Shown here one piece after another: positions 1-8,744 of a DNA stretch of 64,000 nt. Origin of the DNA: Pelagerythrobacter marinus (lineage in GTDB: Bacteria; Pseudomonadota; Alphaproteobacteria; Sphingomonadales; Sphingomonadaceae). Positions within the stretch are counted from its first letter, which is position 1; each line of letters begins with the position of its first letter. Below the pieces are notes generated by a model that saw only the letters and a program-made list of their open reading frames with translations, was not told the DNA's origin and searched no databases. Location of the stretch: the NCBI RefSeq assembly GCF_009827515.1, contig NZ_WTYO01000001.1, forward strand, positions 477,501 to 541,500, written 5' to 3'. Made by a program: the position numbers and the translations under genes.

Positions 1-456
1 CCGGTTTTCCCGCGCAGCCTGTTCGATGCCGCGCTCGACGTGCTGGAGGGGGACATCCTGACCGTGTTCGACGGCGAAAGCCCGGTCGCCAGCGTGCTTT
101 CGTTCTACCACGGCGGCACGGTCATGCCCTACTGGGGCGGCGGAACTTTCGCTGCGCGGCATCTGCGCGCGAACGAGCGGATGTATTACGAACTGATGCT
201 CCACGCCCGGCGGCGCGGCTGTACGCGGTTCGATTTCGGCCGGTCGAAGACGGGCAGCGGGCCGGCAGCCTACAAGAAGAACTGGGGTTTCACGCCCGAG
301 CCGCTGACATATGCCCACTGGTCGGCCCCCGGCAGCGCGCGGCGCGACATCGACCCGACGAACGACAGCTATTCGGCCAAGATCGCGCTGTGGAAACGGC
401 TTCCGCTGTCGGTCGCCAACCGCCTCGGCCCGCCGATCGCGCGCGGACTCGGCTGA
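1..456 (+). CDS. FemAB-like XrtA/PEP-CTERM-associated protein, C-terminal part
   Basis: The frame is open at base 1 and ends at TGA 454-456, so only the last 151 residues are present and the start lies outside the window. The segment FDFGRSKTGSGPAAYKKNWGF followed by P-E-P-L is typical of the C-terminal acyltransferase (GNAT-like) half of FemAB-related proteins that travel with exosortase A. Family members are thought to take part in exopolysaccharide or surface-protein processing; the exact reaction is not established. The stop overlaps the next start (TGATG), so it is translationally coupled to the glycosyltransferase. The assignment rests on this motif plus the neighbouring xrtA genes. Confidence 0.8.
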   Translation, partial: PVFPRSLFDAALDVLEGDILTVFDGESPVASVLSFYHGGTVMPYWGGGTFAARHLRANERMYYELMLHARRRGCTRFDFGRSKTGSGPAAYKKNWGFTPEPLTYAHWSAPGSARRDIDPTNDSYSAKIALWKRLPLSVANRLGPPIARGLG

Positions 457-1694
457 TGCAGGGAGAGATCCTCTTCCTCGCGCACCGGGTCCCGTTCCCC
501 CCCGATCGCGGGGACAAGATCCGTTCGCACCACCTTCTTGCCGCGCTTGCGCGTATCGCCCCGGTGCATGTCGGCTGCCTCGGCGAGACGGAGCAGGACA
601 TGGCACAGGGCGGCGCGCTGGCCGCGCTGGCCGCCAGCCATTGCCTCGTGCGGCGCAGGCGCAGCCTGGCGCTGGCGGGGGCGGAGGCGCTGGTGCGCGG
701 CATCCCGGTCAGCCTCGCGGCCTTCGACGATCGCCGGTTGCGCCGCTGGGTCGCCCGCACGATCGCGGAACGGCCCGTATCGACGATCTTCGTGTTCTCC
801 GGCCAGATGGGCCAATACGTCCCGGACGACTTCCGCGGGCGGGTGGTCACCGACTTGTGCGACGTCGATTCGGCCAAGTTCGAAGCATACGGCCGGCAGG
901 GGCGCGGGCCGCGCGCCTGGATCGACCGGCGCGAGGCGCGGCTGCTGTCGCGCGAGGAGGCGCGCCTCGCCCGCCGGTCGGCCACCACGCTGCTCGTCAG
1001 CGAGGCGGAAGCGGCCCTCTTCCGCAGTCGGCTGGGCGATCGCGCGGCCGCCGATGTCCGCGCGCTGCGCAACGGAATCGATACCGCGGCCTTCGATCCG
1101 GCAGGCACCGGGCCGCATCCGGCGCTGGCGAACGCGGCCGGACCGCACGTCGTCTTCACCGGGCAGATGGATTACGCCCCCAATGTCGCCGCGGTCGAAC
1201 GCGCGGCGCAGCATATCCTGCCGGCGATCCGGCGGCACCATCCCGGCGCGACCTTCCACGTCGTCGGGCGTGCCCCCACGGCGGAGGTCCGCGCGCTCGA
1301 CCGGAATGCCGGCGTGCGCGTCTGGGGCGAGGTACCCGACGTGCGCCCCTTCCTTGCCGCGGCGGACCTGGTGCTCGTCCCCCTGGCGATCGCGCGCGGG
1401 ATCCAGAACAAGGTACTCGAAGCCATGGCCATGGCCCGCCCCGTAGTGCTGACGCCCGAGGCGGCGACCGGGATCGAGGCGGAGGACGGCGCGCATTTTG
1501 CCGTCGCAGGCGACGACGCGGCGCTCGCGCACCGGGCGCTGGCCCTGCTTGGCGACGCCTGCGCGGCGCGGGCGATGGGCGAGGCGGCGCGCGCTTTCGT
1601 CCAGGCGGAGCAGGGATGGGCGGCGATGCTCTCCCCGCTGCCGGCGATCCTGGGTGCCGGCGAACCGGCCGGAAGGCAGCGCGATGCCGCCTGA
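456..1694 (+). CDS. XrtA/PEP-CTERM system glycosyltransferase (TIGR03087-like, GT4 fold)
   Basis: A 412-residue protein. The start chosen is ATG 456, which overlaps the FemAB stop as TGATG; a longer open frame upstream gives only arginine-rich shadow sequence. The N-terminus (ILFLAHRVPFPPDRGDKIR) and the C-terminal donor-binding region, with VWGEVPDVRPFLAAADLVLVP followed by ARGIQNKVLEAMAMA-RPVV, are typical of GT-B sugar transferases of the exosortase-A cluster. It probably adds a sugar during assembly of the exopolysaccharide linked to the XrtA system, on the cytoplasmic face. It overlaps xrtA by 11 bases, so the locus reads as a coupled operon. Donor and acceptor cannot be told from sequence. 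Confidence 0.88.
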   Translation: MQGEILFLAHRVPFPPDRGDKIRSHHLLAALARIAPVHVGCLGETEQDMAQGGALAALAASHCLVRRRRSLALAGAEALVRGIPVSLAAFDDRRLRRWVARTIAERPVSTIFVFSGQMGQYVPDDFRGRVVTDLCDVDSAKFEAYGRQGRGPRAWIDRREARLLSREEARLARRSATTLLVSEAEAALFRSRLGDRAAADVRALRNGIDTAAFDPAGTGPHPALANAAGPHVVFTGQMDYAPNVAAVERAAQHILPAIRRHHPGATFHVVGRAPTAEVRALDRNAGVRVWGEVPDVRPFLAAADLVLVPLAIARGIQNKVLEAMAMARPVVLTPEAATGIEAEDGAHFAVAGDDAALAHRALALLGDACAARAMGEAARAFVQAEQGWAAMLSPLPAILGAGEPAGRQRDAA

Positions 1695-3243
1695 TGCCGC
1701 GCTCTCCTGGCGCAGGGACGCTCTCGTCGAGGCGATCCCTGCCGGCTGGCGCAAGCCGCTGGCGCGGATCGCGCTCGCCTGGCTGGCGCTGGCGGTCGTC
1801 GCCGCCGCCGACTGGGCGACGATGGCGGGCAAGTGGTGGAACGTTTCCACGTATAACCACGTCCTGTTCGTGCCGCTGATCGTGGGCTGGCTGGCCTGGG
1901 TCCGCCGCCGGCAGGTCGGCGCTCTGGTGCCCCGCGCCTGGTGGCCGGGCCTTGCCGCGCTGGCGGGCGCACTGTTCCTGTGGCTGCTGGGCCGCCTGGC
2001 GGGCGTCAACAGCGCCAGCCAGCTGGGCGCCGTCCTCGCCCTGCAGGCCGCGGTTCCGGCCTTGCTGGGCCCGCGGGTGGCGGCGGCGCTGCTGTTTCCG
2101 CTGGCCTACATGCTCTTCCTCGTGCCTTTCGGCGACGAGCTGGTGCCGGCCCTGCAGATGATCACGGCGGACATCGTGATCTGGCTGACGCGCGTCAGCG
2201 GCGTTCCCGCGCATATAGAAGGCGTCTTCATCGATACGCCCGTCGGCCTGTTCGAGGTGGCGGAAGCCTGTTCGGGCGTGCAGTTCCTCGTCGCCATGCT
2301 GGCGCTCGGGGTTCTGATCGCGCAGACCTGTTTCCGGGGCTGGGGGCGGCGTATCGCCTTCCTGGCTTTCGCGCTGTCCCTGCCGATCCTCGCCAACGGC
2401 GTGCGCGCCTGGGGCACGATCTACATCGCCCAGTTCCAGGGGATCGAATTTGCCGAGGGCTTCGATCACATCTTCTACGGCTGGATATTCTTCGCGCTGG
2501 TCGTCGCCGTCCTGCTGGGCGTTACCTGGCGCTGGTTCGACCGCGATCCGGAGGACCCGGGCGTCGATGTCGAAAGGCTGCAGCGTTCGCGCCTGCTCGA
2601 CCGGCTGGGCCGCGCGACAATGCCGGCCGGCGCGGCGCTGGCCGCCGTCCTCGCGCTTGCCGGCGGTTTCGCGCTCTGGGCCGGGCTTGCCGCGCGCGTC
2701 GAGGCCGAGGTGCCTGCACGCCTCGCCTTGCCCGAGGTGCCGGGATGGGAGCGGGTCGACTATGCCCCGCAGGTGCCCTGGATGCCGCGCGCGACCGGCG
2801 CGGCGCACCGGCGGATCGCGCGCTATCGCAGCGAGGCGGGGGAGGAAGTCGATCTGTTCTACGCGCTCTATGCCGCGCAGGACGATGCCCGCGACGCTTC
2901 GGCTTATGGCGAGGGGGCGCTGGTTCCCGACACGCCCTGGCGCTGGGTCGAACCGGGGCGCAGCATGCCGCAGGCCGCGGGCGCGGTCCTCCTCGCCCAT
3001 GGCAACCTGCGGCGCGTGGCGGAAACGACCTGGCGCTCGGGCGATCTCACGACCGGCAGCGCCGCCCGGCTCAAGCTGGAGGCGATGGCCAGCCGGCTCC
3101 TGCTGCGGCGGCAGCCGACGGCAACCCTGATCCTGTCCGTGGAAGGGAGGCCCGCCGATGAAAGCGCGGCGGCGATCGACCGCTTCGTCGCGGCGATGGG
3201 CGGACGCGACGCGTGGATGGACCGCGCGGCCGGCCTGCGATAA
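1684..3243 (+). CDS. xrtA: Exosortase A with fused EpsI-type C-terminal domain
   Basis: A 519-residue inner-membrane protein starting at ATG 1684 inside the end of the glycosyltransferase gene. Residues about 25-290 form a multi-pass membrane domain with the exosortase catalytic triad: Cys196 in EACSGVQFLVAM, Arg241 in NGVRAWG and His262 in DHIFYGW. These are the residues expected of the archaeosortase/exosortase transpeptidase superfamily, which cleaves PEP-CTERM proteins after their sorting signal. From about residue 310 follows a soluble domain after another membrane segment, resembling EpsI (DUF3485), which in other bacteria is a separate gene of the exopolysaccharide locus. No PEP-CTERM substrate is visible in the window. 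Confidence 0.92.
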   Translation: MPPDAALSWRRDALVEAIPAGWRKPLARIALAWLALAVVAAADWATMAGKWWNVSTYNHVLFVPLIVGWLAWVRRRQVGALVPRAWWPGLAALAGALFLWLLGRLAGVNSASQLGAVLALQAAVPALLGPRVAAALLFPLAYMLFLVPFGDELVPALQMITADIVIWLTRVSGVPAHIEGVFIDTPVGLFEVAEACSGVQFLVAMLALGVLIAQTCFRGWGRRIAFLAFALSLPILANGVRAWGTIYIAQFQGIEFAEGFDHIFYGWIFFALVVAVLLGVTWRWFDRDPEDPGVDVERLQRSRLLDRLGRATMPAGAALAAVLALAGGFALWAGLAARVEAEVPARLALPEVPGWERVDYAPQVPWMPRATGAAHRRIARYRSEAGEEVDLFYALYAAQDDARDASAYGEGALVPDTPWRWVEPGRSMPQAAGAVLLAHGNLRRVAETTWRSGDLTTGSAARLKLEAMASRLLLRRQPTATLILSVEGRPADESAAAIDRFVAAMGGRDAWMDRAAGLR

Positions 3244-3253
3244 GGGCCGGGCC

Positions 3254-5152
3254 ATGTGCGGCATCGCCGGGATTTTCCATTGCGGCACCCCCAAGCCGGT
3301 CGATCCCGAGCGCGTCGCGCGCATGACGGACGCGCTCGCCCATCGCGGACCAGACGGGTCGGGCGTCTGGACCGGCCCCGGGGTCGGGCTGGGCCACCGC
3401 CGGCTGTCGATCATCGACATCGCCGGCTCGCCCCAGCCGATGCATTCGGCCGATGGCCGTGCGGCGATCGTGTTCAATGGCGAGATCTACAATTTCCGGG
3501 AGCTTCGCCGCGAGCTGGAGGCCGGGGGTGCCCAGTTCCGCACCGATGGCGATACCGAGGTGATCCTGGCCGCCTGGTCGCGCTGGGGCGTCGAGTGCCT
3601 TGCGCGCCTGCACGGCATGTTCGCGTTCGCGCTCTACGACGCCCGGCGCCGGGAACTCGTGCTGGCGCGCGACCGCCTGGGGGTGAAACCGCTTTTCACC
3701 GCGCAGCTCAGCGATGGCAGCGTGGCTTTCGCTTCCGAGCTCAAGGGCCTGCTGGCCCATCCGCTCCTGCGGCGCGAGGTCGATCCGCTGGCGATCGACG
3801 ATTATCTTGCCTGGGGCTACGTCCCCGATCACCGTTCGATCCTGAAGGGCGTCGGCAAGCTCGCGGCCGGGCACTACCAGGTCCTGCGCCACGAGGCGCC
3901 GCCCCCGCCGCCGGTGCAGTGGTGGGATGTCGATTTCAGCCATCGGCGCAGCGGCAGCACGGCCGACCTTTCGGCCGAACTGCTGCACCACATGCGCGAG
4001 GCGGTGGGATCGCGCATGGTGGCCGACGTGCCGCTGGGCGCGTTTCTTTCCGGCGGGGTCGATTCGTCCTCGGTCGTCGCGCTGATGGCGGAATCGAGCC
4101 GCGACCCGGTCAGCACCTGTTCGATCGGGTTCGACGTGGCCGAACTGGACGAGACGCGACACGCGGAAAAGGTCGCCCGGCTGTTCGGGACCGATCACCA
4201 CGCCCGCTCGGTCGATCCCGACGATTTCGCGGCGGCGGACCGGATCGCGTCGATGTTCGACGAACCCTTTGCCGATGCGTCCGCCCTGCCGACCTGGCGC
4301 GTGTGCCAGCTCGCGCGCGAGCACGTGACGGTCGCCCTCTCGGGCGACGGGGCGGACGAGGCGTTTGCCGGCTATCGGCGGCAGGTCTTTCACGCCCGCG
4401 AGGAGCAGGCGCGCGCGGTCCTGCCCGGCGCGTTGCGCGGCCCGATGTTCGGCGCGCTCGGTGCCGCCTGGCCCAAGGCCGACTGGGCGCCGCGCCCGCT
4501 CAGGGCCAAGGCGACCCTGCTCTCGCTCGCCCGCGACGGGGCAGAGGGATATGCGCGTGCCGTGGGCGTCGTGCCGGCGGAGATGCGCGCGCGCCTCTAT
4601 GCCGACAGCTTCGCCGGGAGGCTCGACGGCTATCGCGCCGAAGACGCCTTCGTGCGCACGATGCGCGCGGCCCCGGCGCGCAGTGGCCTCGACCGGGCGC
4701 AATATGCCGATCTCAAGTTCTGGTTGCCCGGCGACATCCTGACCAAGGTCGATCGCACCAGCATGGACGTGAGCCTGGAGGCGCGCGAGCCGCTGCTCGA
4801 TCACCGGCTGATCGAATTTGCCGCCCAGTTGCCCCTCCGCCAGCGGATAAGGGGGCGACAGGGCAAGTGGCTGCTCAAGCATACGATGCGCCGATACCTG
4901 CCGGACGACGTGCTGTTCCGGCCCAAACAGGGCTTCGTTACCCCGATCGCCCAGTGGCTGCGCGGGCCCCTGGCGGGGGAGGCGCGGGCGATCGCCACCG
5001 GCGCGCGCCTCGCCCGCACCGGATGGTTCGATGCCGCGCAGCTTTCGCGCATTGCCGAGGCCCATATCGCCGGCCGGGCCGACAATTCGCGCCTGCTATG
5101 GCAATTGCTGATGCTCGACCGGTCGCTCGACCGGCTCGGCATTTCGGGCTGA
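3254..5152 (+). CDS. XrtA-associated amidotransferase, asparagine synthase-like
   Basis: A 632-residue protein. The start ATG 3254 is chosen because it places Cys2 (M-C-G-I-A-G) as the N-terminal nucleophile of a class II glutamine amidotransferase; upstream in-frame ATGs would bury it. Residues 2 to about 200 are the glutaminase domain. The ATP-pyrophosphatase loop SGGVDSSS lies at 266-273, and LSGDGADEAFAGY is the second synthetase signature. Length and context match the exosortase-A-associated amidotransferase 1 family rather than housekeeping AsnB. It probably amidates a sugar or amino-acid substituent of the exopolysaccharide. It follows xrtA by 10 bases and is the last gene of the locus. 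Confidence 0.9.
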   Translation: MCGIAGIFHCGTPKPVDPERVARMTDALAHRGPDGSGVWTGPGVGLGHRRLSIIDIAGSPQPMHSADGRAAIVFNGEIYNFRELRRELEAGGAQFRTDGDTEVILAAWSRWGVECLARLHGMFAFALYDARRRELVLARDRLGVKPLFTAQLSDGSVAFASELKGLLAHPLLRREVDPLAIDDYLAWGYVPDHRSILKGVGKLAAGHYQVLRHEAPPPPPVQWWDVDFSHRRSGSTADLSAELLHHMREAVGSRMVADVPLGAFLSGGVDSSSVVALMAESSRDPVSTCSIGFDVAELDETRHAEKVARLFGTDHHARSVDPDDFAAADRIASMFDEPFADASALPTWRVCQLAREHVTVALSGDGADEAFAGYRRQVFHAREEQARAVLPGALRGPMFGALGAAWPKADWAPRPLRAKATLLSLARDGAEGYARAVGVVPAEMRARLYADSFAGRLDGYRAEDAFVRTMRAAPARSGLDRAQYADLKFWLPGDILTKVDRTSMDVSLEAREPLLDHRLIEFAAQLPLRQRIRGRQGKWLLKHTMRRYLPDDVLFRPKQGFVTPIAQWLRGPLAGEARAIATGARLARTGWFDAAQLSRIAEAHIAGRADNSRLLWQLLMLDRSLDRLGISG

Positions 5153-5154
5153 CC

Positions 5155-5175
5155 GCCGCCAGCCGCCAGCCGCCA
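5155..5175. repeat. Three tandem 7-bp units (GCCGCCA)
   Basis: Three perfect copies of GCCGCCA lie immediately after the stop of the amidotransferase gene, in the 188-base gap before the RpfF-like gene. Too short to say more than that it is a simple repeat, possibly from slippage. Confidence 0.6.
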
Positions 5176-5243
5176 GCTGTCGCTCCCATCGGGGATGTCA
5201 CCCGCGGGGCAGGGACTGGCCCAGATCGGGACTGGCGCGAAGG

Positions 5244-5251
5244 ATGGTTAA
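5244..5251 (-). promoter_or_regulatory. CtrA-like half-site (TTAACCAT)
   Basis: On the minus strand the octamer TTAACCAT is exact, inside an AT-rich patch (GGTTAATTAATCG) that stands out in this GC-rich gap. TTAACCAT is a known alphaproteobacterial CtrA half-site; the full TTAA-N7-TTAA form is not present. It lies about 90 bases upstream of the RpfF-like gene. Binding is an inference. Confidence 0.3.
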
Positions 5252-5340
5252 TTAATCGTTTGCCAGACGAGTCGGCCTTCGATTACCCTTCGGGCCATCG
5301 GTAGAGAGAGCGATGCCGCCTGACGAGCGGGGGGATCCAC

Positions 5341-6297
5341 ATGGATCGGTTGAGTTCACGGCTGGACAGCACGCAAGCCGGGGAGGCTTCGGAAACCCCG
5401 GCCATCCCCCTGGGGGAGGGCGAGGAACCGCTGGTTACCGAGAGCAGGCGGCACGCGGCGATCCCGGAAGGGCTGTTCAACCTGCACGAGCTCGACGTTT
5501 TCTACGAAGACGACACGCAGACGCTGTGGACTTACATGAACCCGGCGGGGCGTCCCAGCTTCACGCCCCGGATGCTGAGCGATTTCGAGAACTGGCAGGT
5601 CTATATCGAGCAGGGGTTCGGGCCGGAGAAAGTGCCGCTGCGCTTCCTCGTGCTCGGCAGCCGGGCGCCGGGCGTCTTCTGCTTCGGCGGCGACCTCGAC
5701 CTGTTCCAGCGGCTGATCCGCGAGCGCGACCGCGAGGCGCTGGTCCGTTACGGGCACCGGTGCTGCAAGATCCTGCACCGCAACATGGCCTCGCTCGATC
5801 TCCCGATGCTGACCGTCGGGCTGGTCCAGGGCGCGGCTCTCGGCGGCGGGTTCGAGGCGTTGCTGTCGTTCGATTACATCGTTGCCGAGCGGGGGGCGAC
5901 GTTCGGCCTGCCCGAGATCATGTTCGGCCTGTTTCCCGGAATGGGTGCCCACGCGCTGTTGAGCCGCAAGCTCGGCGGGGCGATGGCCGACCGGCTGATC
6001 GTTTCGAACGAGACGTATACCGCGGAACAGATGTACGACATGGGGCTGGTCCACAAGCTGGCCGAGAACGGGGAAGGGCTGTCCGCCTGCCGCGACTTCA
6101 TCAAGAAGTCGGAGCGGCGCCATGCCGGGCTGGTCAACGCGCGCCGGGCGATGAAGGTCGCCTGGGATCTCGAACTGGCGGAACTGAATCGTATTACCGA
6201 GCTTTGGGCCGATTCCGCCCTGCAGCTGCGCGAACAGGACCTGAAGGTCATGGGCCGCCTGGTCGCGGCGCAGGCGCGCCTCGCCAGGGCCGCCTGA
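5341..6297 (+). CDS. Crotonase-family protein resembling the DSF synthase RpfF
   Basis: A 318-residue crotonase with an N-terminal extension of about 45 residues. The order GGDLDLFQRLIRERDR, LVQGAALGGGFEALLS, GLPEIMFGLFPGMGA and, near the C-terminus, RITELWADSALQLRE closely follows Xanthomonas RpfF. The two acids essential in RpfF have counterparts here, Glu172 (GGFEA) and Glu192 (GLPEI), with the same 20-residue spacing. RpfF makes cis-2-unsaturated fatty acid signals (DSF) from acyl-ACP. By that analogy this is a candidate signal synthase rather than a beta-oxidation hydratase. No RpfC/RpfG-type receptor lies nearby. It stands alone after the exopolysaccharide locus, with GGGGGATCCAC before ATG 5341. 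Ordinary enoyl-CoA hydratase activity remains possible. Confidence 0.75.
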   Translation: MDRLSSRLDSTQAGEASETPAIPLGEGEEPLVTESRRHAAIPEGLFNLHELDVFYEDDTQTLWTYMNPAGRPSFTPRMLSDFENWQVYIEQGFGPEKVPLRFLVLGSRAPGVFCFGGDLDLFQRLIRERDREALVRYGHRCCKILHRNMASLDLPMLTVGLVQGAALGGGFEALLSFDYIVAERGATFGLPEIMFGLFPGMGAHALLSRKLGGAMADRLIVSNETYTAEQMYDMGLVHKLAENGEGLSACRDFIKKSERRHAGLVNARRAMKVAWDLELAELNRITELWADSALQLREQDLKVMGRLVAAQARLARAA

Positions 6298-6321
6298 AAG
6301 CGCCCGCGCACCCGGGGCGGC

Positions 6322-7437
6322 TTACCCTTGCGCGCCGTGTCCCAGGGCCATGTAATCGGCGCTGCGCATTTCCTCCAGTCGGCTGACGGTGCGGGCGAAT
6401 TCGAAACTGCCGTCGCCCGCGGGGTAGAGGCCATCCGGCTCCGCGTCGGCGGTGGCGAACAGCTTGACCCTCAGTTCGTAGAGCGCATCGACCAGCTTGG
6501 TGAAGCGGATGGCCTCGTTGCGGCGGTCGGGCCCCATGACGGGAATGCCGACGACGATCACCGTGTGATAGGCGCGCGCGATCGCCAGGTAGTCCGCCGC
6601 CCCGCGATTCTCGCCGCACAGCCGCTTGAAACTGAACACGGCCACGCCCTTCAGGCTCTTGGGAACGTGGAGCGCGCGCCCGCCGCCGAGATCGAGCTCG
6701 GCGCTCGGCACGTGGGCGGCGTCTTCGGGCTTGTAGTCGGTCAGGCGGAAGAAGGCCTCGCGCACCTGGGCGGTCGCTTCGGGCCCCAGTGGCGTGTGCC
6801 AGGTGTCGATCTCCCCCAGCCGGTCGAGCCGGTAATCGACCGGGCCGTTGAGCGCGAGGACGTCGAGCTCGTCCTCCACCAGGTCGATGAAGGGCAGGAA
6901 CAGCGAACGGTTGAGGCCGTCCTTGTAGAGATCGCGCGGGGGGCGGTTGCTGGTGGTGACGACGGTGACCCCCTCGTCGCGGATCAGGGCGGTGAACAGC
7001 CGGCTCATGATCGCGGCATCGGCGGTGTTGTTGACCACCATCTCGTCGAACGCCAGGCAGCGGACCCCTTGCGCGATCCGGGCCGCTGCCGGAGCGACGG
7101 GATCGCCGGTTTCCTTCGCCCGTTCCTCGCGGATCAGCGCGTCGACCTCCAGCATGAAGGCGTGGAAATGGACGCGGCGCTTATGCTCGATGTCGAGCGT
7201 CTCGACGAACAGGTCCATCAGCATCGACTTGCCGCGGCCCACGCCGCCCCACATGTAGATGCCGCGCGGTCGCGCCGGCGCGCGTGTGAACAGGCGGTCG
7301 AGCAGGCCCGGCTCGCGGTGCCGCTCGAGCGCTTCCTGGAGCGATTGCAGCCGTTCGGCTGCCTCGCGCTGCTGCGGATCGGGGCGCAGTTCGCCCGCGG
7401 CGACCAGCGCCTCGTACCGCGCGAGCATTGCGCTCAC
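6322..7437 (-). CDS. zapE: Cell division protein ZapE (AFG1-like ATPase)
   Basis: A 371-residue AAA-type ATPase, the usual length of ZapE. The Walker A motif is GGVGRGKS at 64-71 and Walker B is CLAFDE ending at Asp131-Glu132. TTSNRPPRDLYKDGLNR after Walker B is the sensor region of the AFG1/ZapE family. ZapE acts at the constricting Z ring in E. coli and is related to mitochondrial Lace1/Afg1. The start is GTG 7437, overlapping the thioesterase stop as GTGA; an ATG three codons later is the alternative. Last gene of an sdhB-thioesterase-zapE run. Confidence 0.9.
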   Translation of the reverse strand: MSAMLARYEALVAAGELRPDPQQREAAERLQSLQEALERHREPGLLDRLFTRAPARPRGIYMWGGVGRGKSMLMDLFVETLDIEHKRRVHFHAFMLEVDALIREERAKETGDPVAPAAARIAQGVRCLAFDEMVVNNTADAAIMSRLFTALIRDEGVTVVTTSNRPPRDLYKDGLNRSLFLPFIDLVEDELDVLALNGPVDYRLDRLGEIDTWHTPLGPEATAQVREAFFRLTDYKPEDAAHVPSAELDLGGGRALHVPKSLKGVAVFSFKRLCGENRGAADYLAIARAYHTVIVVGIPVMGPDRRNEAIRFTKLVDALYELRVKLFATADAEPDGLYPAGDGSFEFARTVSRLEEMRSADYMALGHGAQG

Positions 7438-7889
7438 TTGCGGCTGGCCTTGCGCACCAGGGCGGTGAAACCGGCCACCAGGTGATCGCTCTGGACGACC
7501 TCACCGCGCAGGAACAGCAGGCGCCCGGTCTCGCGCAGAACCTCGACCACCGCGTCGAGCGGCTCGTCGACTTTCCCCGCACCGATAAACTGGGTCGACA
7601 GCTCCAGCGTCACCGCCGGCCCGGCATCGCCATCGGTCAGCGTGCGCATCGCCGCGAACAGCGAGATATCGATCAGCGCCAGCGTCACCGCGCCGTGGAT
7701 CATGTCCTGCAGGTTGGTGTGCCGCCGTTCGGGGAACATCCGCAGGCGGCACCTGTCCCCTTCGGTCCGTACCAGCAGCTCGCCCATGACGACCGGATTG
7801 AAGCGCGTTTCGTCGCGCAGGCGCCAGGTGTGCCAGCCCGGATGGTCGGGGTGCTCGCGGTATTCGAACGCCGAAGATTCGCTGTTCAC
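7434..7889 (-). CDS. Hotdog-fold thioesterase (PaaI family)
   Basis: A 151-residue protein if it starts at GTG 7889, two bases after the sdhB stop; upstream in-frame ATGs lie inside sdhB. The central DMIHGAVTLALIDISLFAAM is the helix and HG-containing loop of PaaI-type hotdog thioesterases, which hydrolyse acyl-CoA (often aryl-CoA) thioesters. VTLELSTQFIGAG matches the following strand. The substrate cannot be read from sequence. The gene is coupled to zapE downstream by a 4-base overlap. The link to succinate dehydrogenase is positional only. Confidence 0.8.
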   Translation of the reverse strand: MNSESSAFEYREHPDHPGWHTWRLRDETRFNPVVMGELLVRTEGDRCRLRMFPERRHTNLQDMIHGAVTLALIDISLFAAMRTLTDGDAGPAVTLELSTQFIGAGKVDEPLDAVVEVLRETGRLLFLRGEVVQSDHLVAGFTALVRKASRK

Positions 7890-7891
7890 GC

Positions 7892-8674
7892 TCAGATCTG
7901 GCGCTCGACCAGCATCTTCTTGGTCTCGGCGATCGCCTTGGCGGGGTTCAGCCCCTTGGGGCACACGTTGGCGCAGTTCATGATCGTGTGGCAGCGGTAG
8001 AGCCGGAACGGGTCCTCCAGCGCGTCGAGCCGCTCACCGGTCATCTCGTCGCGGCTGTCGGCCAGCCAGCGATAGGCCTGGAGCAGGATCGCCGGGCCGA
8101 GGAACTTGTCCGAATTCCACCAGTAGCTGGGGCAGGCGGTCGAGCAGCAGGCGCACAGGATGCATTCGTAGAGGCCGTCCAGCTTCTCGCGCTGTTCGGG
8201 GCTCTGCAGGCGTTCCTTGCCGCTGGGCGTGGTCGAAACGGTCTGCAGCCACGGGCGGATCGACGCGTACTGGGCGTAGAAGTGCGAGAAATCGGGCACC
8301 AGGTCCTTCACCACGTCCATGTGGGGCAGGGGGGTGATCCGGATTTCGCCCTTCAGGTCCTCCATCGCGGTGGTGCAGGCGAGGCCGTTCTTGCCGTTCA
8401 TGTTCATCGAGCACGAACCGCAGATCCCCTCGCGGCAGGAACGGCGGAAGGTGAGCGTGGGATCGACTTCGTTCTTGATCTTGATCAGCGCGTCGAGGAC
8501 CATCGGCCCGCAATCGTCGAGGTCGATCTCGAACGTGTCGTAGCGCGGGTTTTCGCCGCTATCGGGATCGTACCGGTAGATCCGGAACTTCTGCACCCGC
8601 GCGGCGCCTTCGGCCCGGTGGACATTGCCCTTGCGCGAGATCTTCGAGTTCTTCGGGAGGGTGAAGGTCGCCAT
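7892..8674 (-). CDS. sdhB: Succinate dehydrogenase iron-sulfur subunit
   Basis: A 260-residue protein with all three cluster motifs: the plant-type [2Fe-2S] ligands in [12 protein letters not shown] plus the Cys of NGLAC, then [12 protein letters not shown] and [14 protein letters not shown] for the [4Fe-4S] and [3Fe-4S] centres. It carries electrons from SdhA flavin to the membrane quinone in complex II. The start is ATG 8674, beginning [15 protein letters not shown], preceded by an AGGA ribosome site. sdhC, sdhD and sdhA are not adjacent: the next gene upstream is an unrelated ATP-grasp gene. A plausible promoter of its own lies at 8701-8728. Confidence 0.97.
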   Translation of the reverse strand: MATFTLPKNSKISRKGNVHRAEGAARVQKFRIYRYDPDSGENPRYDTFEIDLDDCGPMVLDALIKIKNEVDPTLTFRRSCREGICGSCSMNMNGKNGLACTTAMEDLKGEIRITPLPHMDVVKDLVPDFSHFYAQYASIRPWLQTVSTTPSGKERLQSPEQREKLDGLYECILCACCSTACPSYWWNSDKFLGPAILLQAYRWLADSRDEMTGERLDALEDPFRLYRCHTIMNCANVCPKGLNPAKAIAETKKMLVERQI

Positions 8675-8700
8675 AGTTCGATCCTGTTGCTTCGGCAGTC

Positions 8701-8728
8701 TCTCTAGCGCTTCGCATTGCGCTGGCAA
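8701..8728 (-). promoter_or_regulatory. Candidate sigma-70 promoter of sdhB
   Basis: On the minus strand TTGCCA (8728-8723), a 16-base spacer, then TAGAGA (8706-8701). Transcription would begin about 20 bases before the sdhB ATG. The same TTGnCn/TAGnnn pattern recurs before several genes in this window. Inferred by eye. Confidence 0.45.
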
Positions 8729-8744
8729 GGGCGCGGCGCAAACT

